A stretch of DNA of 64,000 bases. Source: Lyophyllum atratum (taxonomy: Eukaryota > Basidiomycota > Agaricomycetes > Agaricales > Lyophyllaceae). The notes beneath the pieces were generated by a model. It was not told the origin of the DNA. It saw only the letters and a list, made by a program, of their open reading frames with translations, and did no database searches. The DNA lies in the NCBI GenBank assembly GCA_014905825.1, contig JACGCN010000030.1:434001-498000 (forward strand). The letters are read 5' to 3'. This document shows, in pieces, positions 1 through 10,371 of this stretch. The number at the start of each line of letters is the position of its first letter. Position 1 is the first letter of the stretch. The position numbers were made by a program, and so were the translations under genes.

Positions 1-267
1 GGTATACACTTTCCTGTCACCATGAGTGGAAAAAAGAGAGACGAGGAGGAGGAGGAGAAAGAGGAGGGGTGGGGCTAGAGATGCTTGAGGAGGTTGGGGT
101 CGGAGTGAGCGGAAAATCTGGACGCGAAACAGAGACAAATAACGCGTACTTGCTTTCAACCATCGTCATATTCGATCAGCGGAACTTGACCGCGACAATG
201 CCGTCTTGGGGTTTATAGTATATTCGCGATCAACCTGTACCCGACTACTTGTCGTCTCCTCAAGCCT

Positions 268-1256
268 GCATTTGAAGATGACGAAGCTCTGCGGATAGGA
301 ATGCTAGAGTACATTCCAAATAAGACTGATGTGCTGAGAGCTAGACAGATGACATCAGGTATCTCATAAACACGATTTACCGCGGATGCTTTGTCGTACG
401 TTCATTTTTCTCTTCCGCCTCTCACCCTGCTGGTGCAAACTCCTGCATTCATGGTCGACGTCGGGAGTCTGCAAGCTGAACGGAAAAAGTGGATCCACCA
501 ATTTGAGGGCGTCACCTCGATCCTTTTCTGCGTAGACATCAGCGAGTACGACACCGTGCTGGTGGATGGGATGATCCAAGTGCGCACCTTACTCTATTTC
601 CTTGTAACTTTCCGCTGACACTCCCTCCTCTATGATAGAATCGGATGATAGAATATCACTCATGCTTTTCCAGGCTGTCGCCAACTCGAGGTGGTTCATG
701 TGAACGTCAATCCTCTTGGTATTCAATAAATATGGTGTCTTCAGGAATAAGATCCGCAAGGTGCGCCCGCCTTCCGCAGTGTCTCATTCTGACCTGACCC
801 CCACGTCGCATGGTAGGTTCTCATCAAGAATTCCTTCCCAAAGTATTTTGGCGGCCTCGACCTACCGAAGGCTTCGAAGTTTATTTTATGGATGTTCAAG
901 CAGGTGAACGGGGGAAGGCTGACTGTGTACATCCAGTACGTCTTGTCTTCACCCTGCTGCTGCTTCTCTTCCTCTTCATCCTTGACAAGGAGGCTCACTA
1001 TGCTGGCAGTTTCACACAGGCCACCGACGAGACCAGCGTTTGCATGAACACTGTGCGGCTCCTCTTTACGGCGTTCAAGGATACGATCCTGCAGAATGAG
1101 CTGAAGGACTGGCGGATGATCAATGCGCAGCTGTTTTCTTTCGTGTCATTCCTTTTATATCTGGTCAGTCGCGTTCATCACTTGGATTCACTCCGTCATG
1201 TTCTTTTGTTCTTGTCTTGTGCCGTTTCTCGTCCTATATCTCGTTGCCCTTGTTGA
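268..1256 (+). pseudogene. Broken G-protein alpha subunit gene (C-terminal half)
   Basis: Spliced pieces match the second half of heterotrimeric G-alpha subunits in order: the switch I segment LRARQMTSGI near 330-363, a switch II segment [12 protein letters not shown] near 456-490, FNKYGVF near 722, FPKYFGGLDLPKASKFIL near 834, and TQATDETS...VFKDTILQ-like C-terminal helix up to about 1121. Breaks seen: no AG acceptor between 361 and 445 where an intron must end (an in-frame TAA lies at 367); a 2-nt insertion at 654-655 after NRMIE; and TGA at 701-703 inside WFM*TSILL. Substitutions hit the GTPase core: DVGGQ reads DVGSL (the catalytic Gln is Leu), NKxD reads NKYG, and TCAT reads TQAT. No P-loop is seen upstream, so the N-terminal half is missing or outside the window. 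The identity is firm; that it is a dead gene is inferred from the breaks. Confidence 0.85.
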
Positions 1257-1464
1257 TATCATGCGACAACGCACCCTCTGGAGCTTCTCTAACAGCTAGC
1301 TATATAGCCGTTTCCTTGTTCGGACAGTACATCATGGTCAAGCGCATGATACATTTTATTATACTTAGTACATCCATTCGATGGTAAGAGACGATTCGCT
1401 TCAATCCCTCTCGAGAATGATCTTGCCCGCCCGGTCGGCATAGAGGCGAAAGGCAACCTTCTAT

Positions 1465-2945
1465 TTATGAACTCATGGTCAACGGATGGCTTAATGTTAC
1501 AGCAAAAGGACGTACACTCCCTAGCTTCCTCACATCAATGGGCTGCTGGAAAAGCGCGCGGTTGATAGTGTGCGTGTCGATAAGTCTCCTTTCTGCATAG
1601 AAATGGTCAGCACAACTTGTTGAGAAGATCTGTGCCGCCGGACCTTTGTAGCCAGAAACGGCGTAAGCTTGGAGCATGACGGGAGGACCGCACATGAATA
1701 TCTCATCCGATCTGGGATAGTTTTCCATCGTTATCAACGCGTCAATAAAAACGACGGACGCTAAAAATACCTCAGACCGTCAATATTGACCACTGGACAC
1801 AGTTGATCGGTTTCTGGTCGAGTTCGGTCGACGACACCTAAGATAGTGTTCATGATGATTAAAATGATATAGAGGTGTTATGGGCGACAAGGCGGGACAT
1901 ACAAAGGGCGAATCCCTCTTTGGTCTCCGTTTTGTTGAATATTGCGTATTGAGCTGTACTGTCGACGGGCAGTTCTACTTGAAGAGAGAAATCTAGATTG
2001 TCCTCGATATCTTGCAAGACCGCGACATGCCCCGGCTGGAAAGCCATATGAGACGCTGAACGCGATACTTGATATAGATACTCGTACCCGAACTACGTCT
2101 GTATCCACGCGACCAGGCTCGAATGTACTGTTGTTCTTTTGGTTGACGACGCAGAAAGCAGTTCTGCCGTGTTCCAAGTTAGTGGAGCATTTTTAATTTT
2201 CAAATGGCTAAGCGTCACGTACTCATCGCTCCACATAAATTCTTGCTTCTTTGAGGCTGAAATGACGACGAGGTCGGGAGATCTGTCTAGCGGCGCACAG
2301 AATTGGGGGCGGGCTTACTGTTTGGTTGAAATTCGAGAACCTGTACGAGAGAGGATCAATGAGATTGAATGGCAGGATATTGTGACACGTACCTTCCACA
2401 CGATCGTGGGCCAAGACCTTCCAAAAGGCGGCGATCCAGGAGGCGTAAGGGTAAAAACCACCTATGGTAGGGCCACGAAACGTTGATCAACTGATCCAGG
2501 TGAGTTCCCAGGTTCGTACCTGAGTGGACGATTTCAGCTTTTTCTTCGCATCGTCTGTGTTGGTGTAAATGATAAAGCGCAGAAGGCGGTTAGGGATTGG
2601 CTCCGTCTGCGTTTCAGATGCACGCTGTTCTTCTTCCCTGTGGGAGTCATAGACAGTAAGCTTATCCGCTCCGCAGAGGCGTTACTGCACGTACCTCGTA
2701 GTTTCTTCCGGCACGGCCGTTGGGGCTTCCTCGCTGTCATCAGGTTTCTTGAGGAGATTCTCTATGTTGGCCACTAGTTTCTTCCATTGCGCCTCATCGA
2801 GCGTCGGACGCGACCCCCGCTCGATTTCGTTTTGGAAATCTCCTACGATATAGACGTTATAGTTCGTAGAGTGATTCACATTATCGCTGTGTATTTCTGT
2901 GAAGACCCCGTCGTTGATGCTGAAGTGGCTGGCGTTGGGAAGCAT
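1465..2945 (-). CDS. Agaricomycete-type hypothetical protein, many exons
   Basis: A chain of short exons on the minus strand can be spliced in frame. It starts near MLPNASHFSINDGVFTEI (about 2945-2890) and has a Glu/Pro-rich linker (EEAPTAVPEE). Then come LLRFIIYTNTDDAKKKL, a WPTIVWKVLEFQPN block (about 2440-2330), a CFVVNQ-like and PGHVAVLQDIEDNLDFSL region (about 2045-1980), and a VMLQAYAVSGYK block (about 1690-1650). The last blocks resemble a small all-beta family common in mushrooms whose members carry a VWKVL motif and a C-terminal AYxxSxYKE motif. That resemblance is from memory and no function is known. The N-terminal INDGVF...HSTNYN segment is the kind found at the start of many unrelated agaricomycete proteins. 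The exon ends and the stop are uncertain, and some intron phases were not resolved. Confidence 0.5.
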
Positions 2946-5079
2946 GCTTTCTCGACGAGTTACGACGAATATTAACCGAAAAAAGCAAAGATTTCTCGAA
3001 GATACCCACCTTGATTTGAGCCTCGTGGGGTTCCACAATTGATGTCAAAGTAGCCTTCCTATATCCAACGTCGAGTATGCGATGAGATTCAAGATAGGAA
3101 GAGGCAGACTGAGACAGAACAAGTGCTCTTTGAGAGCGCGTTAATGCTGAAATATCCAGATAGCGATGATCGATGATCGATGACCCTGGGCATTGAGGCC
3201 GACCAAGGGAAGATCGAGCGCCGGCGAAGGAGGCATCCTTGGGATAATTCAGGCATGGGAGGCAAGTGCAACCCAGCAGTGGGGCTCTGAAGAAGCAGGG
3301 CTTGCACTTCCGGAGTTACTGCAAGGAACCGTCGGTCACACGGTGTTGCTGGTATAGTTTTCTTTCATCGGGAGGATAATGAAAGTGGATAGCTTCAGGA
3401 TTCGTCGGAAGTGAGTGGCTCGGCTGAGGCCAACCATCCACTTTCGGCAACAATTCTGGTCAGTCACATGGCAAGTCACAAATTTCTCTGCAAAATGTGA
3501 CATTTGTGTTCAGCGACTATCTCCAATACCAAATCCGGCTCCATGTCGTTCTCAAAGCTCTGCAGAAACTCGCCGAGCTCTTCGTCTTATTCTACTTCCT
3601 CCCCCAGCACAGCTTCGACCAGTTGAGGCAAGAGATGACTTATATACCTCTGGTTTCAAATCGCCTGATAGCGAGAGAAAGTCGATTCGAACTCGAAGGA
3701 TCGCGACGCTTCACTAGTATGTACTAATTTAGGACGTGAGGCGACCTTAGGACACGTTCAGTTCACCCGACCAACGTGTTCACTGCTGCATACGCGCTCG
3801 TCAAGGCGAGTTCAATTCGCTTCCCAATTTACTTTCGTTGACTGATCGATATCTCCCCATGCGGCAGATGTTAGCTGGGCCCTGGGGTGAGCGCTAAAAT
3901 GTCCGCGAAGAAACGACATCAAGTGTCAAAATAAACGCCCATCAAAAGTGACAGACGGTATCGACAACCATGCTCCGAAATTTTACTGTAGTTCCTCGCC
4001 TGGTTGGGCTGGTTTGTCAAAAAGAAGCGCCGGCTGCCCTATGAGGGGAGTTGCCCCCCTCCTCCCCATATAAGTTCGTGACAGTTCATTTCCTTACTAA
4101 TTCTTGCTTTTTATCGCTCCCATTTGATTTCGCTTTCCCTCACTCCCCGCAGATAGACGCCAAGAATGGTGATGGGGAGACACTGGTTTCCTAGTAAGTA
4201 TGTTGTCCTCGGCCTCCAACAATCTATAACCTTGTCATTCCCTTTCTTATATGTGTATTATCAGGTGTTATTCTAATTATTGGCGGTACATGTGAGTGAC
4301 GCGCTCGATTCAGGAGATTGGAGTTGAGCGTCGCTTTCAGAGGCGAAGTCCACGGTTGAAGTCCCTTTCGATCAGGATTCGGCTTTTCTTACCTTGCATC
4401 ACGGTACACGTACAGTAAATTGTGCCTTGTATATGGCGATGTGGCCTTCGATACTCCGGCACGGCGCCCTTTGACCCCGGAAGGGCGGGTGGAACAAGAT
4501 GGGTCCTAAAAACCGGTTCCTCCGTTAGTACTTCATTCCTGGATAACCTCATTCATAAACTGGAAATGGAGCTCTGACGGCATTTGCACATAAACTCGCA
4601 CTGTTCGTTCGCGGCAAGACGGAAACCTCCAGTCGAAATCATAACGCTACCTGCTCAACTGGTCCTAACGATCATGGAGATAACCACCGCTCTGGTCCTA
4701 CTACCCATTCACACTGCTTGCTAGTGCTCTTTCTGAAATCACAATCGCTTCACGACTCGCGGAAGGGGAAGGTCACCTGTACCCTTTTCAATGCTTTTTG
4801 GCGATAGCCTGGATACATACGTCACACACCTCCCACACCGTCCAGACGAAGAACCGAACCGAGGATCGGGACCCGAAGTACGACTTCAGACCGCTTGCGA
4901 AAAGTCATAAGTAAGATATGCAATGGGCTACGTGCCTGCTCCCTCGAGGCCGAGCCCAACTCGCTTCCCGAACCCCAGGGTCCACTCAAGCTCATACGTT
5001 CTAGTGGCGATTGCTCTATAAGTCGGTGCCCACTCGACCTGGGTCCTGACAGAACGTTCCGCCCCTTCCCAGCATCGCG
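2946..5079. other. Stretch without a recognised gene
   Basis: About 2.1 kb upstream of the minus-strand hypothetical gene. It has only short open frames without ATG-to-stop models that resemble known proteins. A small tandem GATCGATGA-type run lies at about 3166-3184. A pyrimidine-rich stretch at 4080-4150 ending near ATGGTGATGGGGAG (4166) could be a leader or first exon of the plus-strand gene that follows, but no continuous splice model was found. Confidence 0.4.
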
Positions 5080-6331
5080 ATGTCTCTTTAGCGACGGTTG
5101 TTCTCTTTTTCTCCCTTTTTCTCCTCGCCCTTGGGCAATATACCATCGACGTGACCGTGCCCACCTCTGATCCACTCATAACGTTGGAAATCTGGTCTTC
5201 CCGAGTTGAGTCTTATGCTTTGCTGGCTCCGGATCCAGGTATACAGGAACGTGGTCCAACGACGCAAGGACCGGTTGTACATTGAGATCCACCCTCGAAA
5301 CCGGATCCTCAGTCTCATTCCGATTTCGCGGTTCGTCTCTGTCTCTCTGGATGCGGGGGTACGTCCATATGGCTGATGCGCACCATAGGCACTGCGATCA
5401 AGGTTCTGGACACCTACGGCACCCAGGTGACGCAGACGGTGGTCCGACGACGGTTCTGAGTACCCCGCCTACGACGCTTTGCAAGTCGTTGATATTCGAT
5501 GTGGGGGGGCTGGGAGATGCGGAACATACGATTGAGGTTGTGGCGCTGGATGTCCCGACGAGGAATGCGACTGTTGGGGGGAGGTTGGCGTTGGGGAGCT
5601 TCGTGTAGGTCGTGTGATTTTATGGGCTCCAAGGTTTGAAGACTGACGTTTCCGGGTTAAGTATACGGGGCTTAAACCGCCGACGAATTTTGGGCCGGGG
5701 AAGATCGCTGCGGTGGCTGCGAGTGGGGGAGGGGCGGTGGGGCTGGCGGGACTTGCATGGCTCACGTGGGATCATATTGGGTATGCCCTGGGGTTTCTGG
5801 TTCGTTTCTTTCCTATGGGAGTTTGGCTGGGTGGCGCCTGATTGACTGCGTATAGTTGCTTGGGTGGTTCGGTTGGTTCGCCGGGACGAAGCGCCGGCTT
5901 TTGTTCAAGGCATCTGAGGCACTTACTTCCACGCAAGTCCGTGACGGCTTTTTTATCTTGGAACTTTCGTTCCCTGACCATTTGTACTAGATCTCGCTTT
6001 TCCTCACGACCAAGAAGGCTTTGGAAGACTTCCGGGAAGGGGGTGAGGAGAGGCCGCTTGTCTGGAAGGTACGTCCGCAATTCAGAGGTCGTGGCACGTT
6101 AATCCATCCTGATTCGTGTGCGGTTAGGTGTTTGATATTGGTGATGTACGTGAGTACCGCTTTCGTCGAGTCGGCGTGTGGTGGATACCAGGCTGAGTGT
6201 CTACAGAAAAGGAATTCCCGGTGGATATTCCTTCCGGGTATGCCGAAATAGCCGCTGCACAACTTGCCATTATACTACTGACGTGTTTCTCAGAGGTGGC
6301 ACCGGAAGCATTCAGCTGGGTTTCGCCACGA
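5080..6331 (+). CDS. Jelly-roll (galactose-binding-like) and transmembrane hypothetical protein
   Basis: A hydrophobic leader (VVLFFSLFLLALGQ, near 5096-5140) is followed by YTGTWSNDARTGC and SSVSFRFRGSSLSLW (5240-5355). The block DGGPTTVLSTPPTT and GLGDAEHTIEVVALD (5436-5550) is the pattern of fungal jelly-roll domains with a variable-loop DGG and a DGxHTL motif. After an intron comes YTGLKPPTNFGPGKIAAV and a Gly/Ala-rich membrane helix (5662-5770). Then come LLGWFGWFAGTKRRLLF (5860-5910), ISLFLTTKKALEDFREGG and WKVFDIGD (5991-6150). The fold suggests an extracellular ligand-binding domain on a single-pass membrane protein. Joining 5359 to 5436 needs either a 30-nt intron or a frameshift, so the gene may be damaged or the model wrong. 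The frame continues past a TAG at 6332 as TTWIQWYNAEHAEKAP, which may be a further exon or the remains of one. Confidence 0.45.
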
Positions 6332-6639
6332 TAGACCACTTGGATTCAGTGGTACAATGCCGAACATGCGGAGAAAGCTCCCGTGAGCATCGAGTGTTTT
6401 GCGTTTTGTGTCGCTCATTCGTGAGTACTGCAAGGCCCGTTTGATCGATGATAACACATGGGAACACGAAGGCGACGATGAAGAGGAAAAGAAGAGACCG
6501 GCCAAGAAGGATCCCAAGAATCGACCCAGACTGACCGCGAGAAACACGAGTGGTGTTAAAACGCGGATTGCGCTGGGTGCGTGTATCGTCGTGCCTGCCC
6601 GGATTGCGTGGGTCGAGTTGAACCGTATTAGGGACTTTC

Positions 6640-7335
6640 CATGAAGAGGAAAGAGGAAGGCAAAGTACAGCCGCTGCTACTCGTTGAGGACATCGCGTGG
6701 GTTTGTCGCTTCGGAACTCGTCTCGATATCTTATTTCTACCGTAGGGACGGGGGGGTCTACGAGACGAAAGAAAAGTTCTATCTGCACGCTTTCAGAACA
6801 AATGGCTACAAAGGTCCGCCCATATGGTTTCAACCTTTTGTGTATTCTTTGTTGACTTCATACCAACAATACCTAGCTGGGCAGTACGGAAAGTCTATGA
6901 TCAGAGTCATCGTAGGGGACAGACTTACTCCCGTCGAGGGAATCAAGCTATCGATGCTCAAACCGGTGAGAACTTGGATGATACATAGCAGTCTCCTCTC
7001 GGTCTGAGGCTGACTTGGTATGGATTAGCTCACTGGTTGGCGCGTCGAACCTGCTAGTGAAGGTCGGTTGAAACTCGAGGTTGGGGATGTGGGCCGGAAG
7101 GACGTCAAGGCTTTTAAGCATAAGGTCACGATAAGCAACGAGGCGAAGGTTTGAGTGGCTTTTGAAGGATGAACCGGGTGGAGACCTAGCAGATCCAGAC
7201 CCGTTTACGTGATTGCCTGCTGCTGTCCTTACGACCTTTGAATATTGAATAGCTACGAAGACATGACCAACAACGTACGACAGTGAGCCATTGTAAGATG
7301 CCGGCCGTGTGAGCAAGAGAGTGTGGACTTCAAAC
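6640..7335. other. Stretch without a recognised gene
   Basis: Open frames occur on both strands (for example 6684-7007 plus and 6948-7508 minus), but neither resembles a known family and they overlap each other. No RNA gene or repeat was seen. Confidence 0.3.
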
Positions 7336-8170
7336 CTAGGGCCAAGGCTGGAAAGTGAGGGTCGCACCCATCGTGGTTTGTCTCGGGATATCGACGAATA
7401 CATCTTCCTCACCGGCCTGCTTGAAGCAGAGCCTGATGCCTTGTTGAACGATATAAGTCTCCCAGTCGGGATCGGGCTGGTATTTGTCGTCGCATTCTTC
7501 GCGGGCAATACGAAGTGTCTCAGCGAACTGTGGGGAGTGCTCCTCGGCCTTGTCTAACGAAGCCTCGATGGGCAGGACCTGGGTACTCGGCATCCACGCG
7601 GTTGCTTCGGAGAACACCGTGATATTAATTGGAGGGTGTGCGCATGTGCTGTACGTGCTGTCCCCCGGCGCTTGACGAAGTCGAAGCAGTAGCACCCCTG
7701 GCTTGCTACATCGCCACCCCAAATACGGACCCACACCCCGTCGCGCAATGGCGCGATCTGTACATCATGGTCCTCGCCTGGGATAGGTTTACGCTGAGTC
7801 AGAGGAACAGTGTACATTATGAGTGAGAGTGAGCTAGGCGGAAAAACACGCAAGGACAGTCGACTCACTCCAATTTCTTTAGGACGTACACCAGGGGGAA
7901 CTTACGCCTGTGCGACTGCTGCGGCGTCGTGGGCGTCGGCTGCGTGTATGAGCTCCATAGCCTTTTGGAGCGAGCCGTAATTCTACGTGAAGGTCTCGAG
8001 GAGCTGTTCCGAAGGGATGCGGAGGAGTTTCGCCTGTGAGCGCAGGAACTCGTTTAGTTGGCGGCTTTCTGGGATGCTGCTGGCGGGTCTGGGTTGAAGC
8101 ATAGTGTCGGAGGGCGGAGCTACGTAGGAAGGTGGAGCGGCACGGCGACGGTTCGTTTCGTACACGCCGA
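7336..8170 (-). CDS. Unidentified minus-strand gene, possibly degenerate
   Basis: Three minus-strand segments look coding. One is MLQPRPASSIPESRQLNEFL with SQAKLLRIPSEQLLETF (8100-7985), continuing after a TAG near 7983 as NYGSLQKAMELIHAADAHDA in the same frame. The second is RKPIPGEDHDVQIAPLRDG (about 7795-7735). The third is LPIEASLDKAEEHSPQF with KYQPDPDWETYIVQQGIRL and EEDVFVDIPR (7570-7380). The gene is divergent from the Spo7 gene, with the first exons about 150-300 bp from the Spo7 start. I do not recognise the family. The charged DPDWETY region made me think of a lipid-binding START-like fold, but that is a guess. The in-frame TAG means either a missed intron or a disabled gene. Confidence 0.3.
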
Positions 8171-8325
8171 ATACGAGATGAGGGAGTCAAAGAAGTTGAA
8201 CAGGAAGTGGCATGGTACGAGTTGATACACTTATGGAACTGAGGATTCAGATCTAATCTTATCAGTGAGATGAACTCGGGGTAAGCCGTGGATCCGAGTC
8301 GCGACGTTGTGTTGCGGATGTCCCT

Positions 8326-9599
8326 ATGGCGCCCCGGTCGACTCCTCCTCCCAAAGGCTCCTTCTACCCTCCCAACGACGTCGCCACCTACCGCGACCTC
8401 CTGCTCTTCGAGGAGCGCCTCAAGTCCAATGCACTCAGCCTCCAGCGCCGCAAGGCCCGCTACCAGCGTGCGTAGTACACCCTCCAACACCCTGCCCGGC
8501 TGACCTGCCCCACGTAGTGTTCCTCGTCCAGCTCCTGCTGGTCATAGCGTTTTTACTTTCGGAGGTGCTGCTCCAGCCACAGTCGTCGCTCCTCGCGATT
8601 CCGTATGCGATGGTGCTGCAGCGCTTGTTGCCGGAGATCTATACGCCGGATGTGCAGGTGACGGTGCACCCGTACTTTGCGAGTGGCTTGTTGTTCGTGA
8701 GTGTGACTACGCTCGTGCTGTTTTTCGCGAGTGGGATGTACTCCGAGAAGATCGCGTATGCCAACAAGTGAGTCGTCATCAAATCCAAGTGGTGCCACCA
8801 TCCCACCCACGCCCGACCCCCGCATAGATACGTGCCACACGCCAACCGCGCCCTGCGCTCCTTCAACATGTACCTCAACGTCCGCAAGCCCCCGCTGGGC
8901 TCCAAAATCCGGTTCAACCCCCTCGCCTTCTTCTTCCCCCGCCCCCCCTCGCCCGTCCCTGCCCCAGCCCCCTCCTCCCGGCCCGAGTCCCGCTCAAGGT
9001 CGCGCTCGCCCTCGCCCGCGGGGACCACCACCTCCCTCCCGATCCCCTCCATCCCCCCGGCGACGAACCCGCGCGGCGAGCTTATATTCTCCTCCAGGGT
9101 GGATAAGTCCTTCCGCGACGCGTATGAGCGCTACAGGGCGGCGTTTGAGAGGAAGAGGGAGGAGAGGGAGAGGATGAGGGAGGAGGAGGGGAGGTGGTGG
9201 AGGTGGGGGGTGGGGCGGTGGTCTACTGCGAGTGGGACGGGGGGGAGTGGGAGTAGGAGTGGGAGCCCGTTGGTGGGGAGTACGCCGGGGTTGAGAGTGG
9301 GCGGGTCGGGGTCGGGGGGGAGGAAGGGGGGGTCGCGGAGGGGGACGCCGGAGGCGAGTGGGGGAGGGGGAGGGGGAGGGATTATGATGCGTCAGAGGGA
9401 GAGGGGTGGGACGCCGCCTGTGAGGCAGGAGACGCCGCCCATGGGGAGTGGAGAGGGTGATGAGTCGGGGTCGGGGTCGTCGGGGTCGTCGTCGCAGAAG
9501 GGCGGGAGGAGGCTGAGGAGGGAGGGGACGGGGGATGAGATGGCTTTGAGGACTTTTGCGCTGGAGCGCACGTTGTCGCAGAGGGAGCATCCCAAGTGA
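8326..9599 (+). CDS. SPO7: Spo7-like regulatory subunit of the Nem1-Spo7 phosphatase
   Basis: Three exons join in frame, 8326-8467, 8518-8767 and 8828-9599, giving 387 residues; both introns (50 and 60 bp) have GT-AG ends. The N-terminal motif TYRDLLLFEERLKSNALSLQ and two membrane helices (FLVQLLLVIAFLLSEVLL and the FASGLLFVSVTTLVLFFASG region) fit Spo7. So does the strongly conserved MYSEKIAYANKYVPHANRAL block leading to LNVRKPPLGSKIRFNPLAFF. In yeast Spo7 holds the Nem1 phosphatase at the nuclear envelope/ER, where it dephosphorylates the phosphatidate phosphatase Pah1 and so tunes phospholipid versus storage-lipid synthesis. The last 200 residues are low complexity, rich in Gly, Ser, Arg and Glu (about 9120-9500), and likely disordered. 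The start was chosen at the first ATG keeping the conserved RDLLLFEERL block in frame. Confidence 0.93.
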
Positions 9600-10371
9600 T
9601 GTTTAATAGATAAGGATGAGATGGGTTGGGTTGGTGTGTGCGTGCGCTGGGTTGTACATTATGGTATGGGCGTGAGGTATATTTTTTAATTTATTATACC
9701 TGAAATCGATATAGACGCTTTGATTCTTGGTCTCTCCCCTACTTGTTGCTTAGCACCCCTCTCAGGCGGTGGATGGGTCTTTTTTGCTTACTTAGCGTGG
9801 GGTCTGGTGAGAGGTGTGGCAGGGCACGCGCATATATCCACCCTTTGGTATATATGGAGCTTACCACCGAGCACACACTCTATCTACTGGCCGCGCCTGG
9901 TCTGGGTGTGTCTATTCCAGGCCGAATGCCCCGCGGTCTTTACTGGATGACGCATGCGGCGTGCTCTTTCTCTACTTGCTCATCAGCTCGTTTTATCTCT
10001 TAGCTTCCATTCCAACTTGGCCTGTGCCATTCCTTCGTGTGGACTGGCATCGTCTTGTCTCGGCGCCACTTGCGCGTGTTTTCACGGGCAAGCGTTGGTT
10101 GCGACGTAGTACCTATTGTGTGCTATCTTGACGGTCCTCGAGTGGGTACGGTGTGCTCGGACGGTGGCTGGGCCCGGTCAATACCAAGGCTATTACTTAC
10201 GAGATACCACTGGCGGATAGGTGTGATTGATCCAACATTGGAACCAAGTTTTTCTTCCTTCCTTCTCTCTTATGTTCTGATGCTGGTTTCAGCGGCCTCG
10301 GCGGCGTGAAACGTAAAATTGGTAGTTGTACAAGATACACATGAGCCATGGAAACCCATTCTATGAGGCTC
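9600..10371. other. Convergent intergenic region
   Basis: It lies between the 3' ends of the Spo7-like gene (+) and the aldehyde dehydrogenase gene (-). It is T-rich after 9680, consistent with 3' untranslated DNA. No gene, RNA or repeat was recognised. Confidence 0.5.

Noticed and set aside
8553..9590. Long minus-strand open frames opposite the Spo7-like gene
   Set aside because: They are shadows of the GC-rich plus-strand exon; they have no domain, and the plus frame is strongly conserved.
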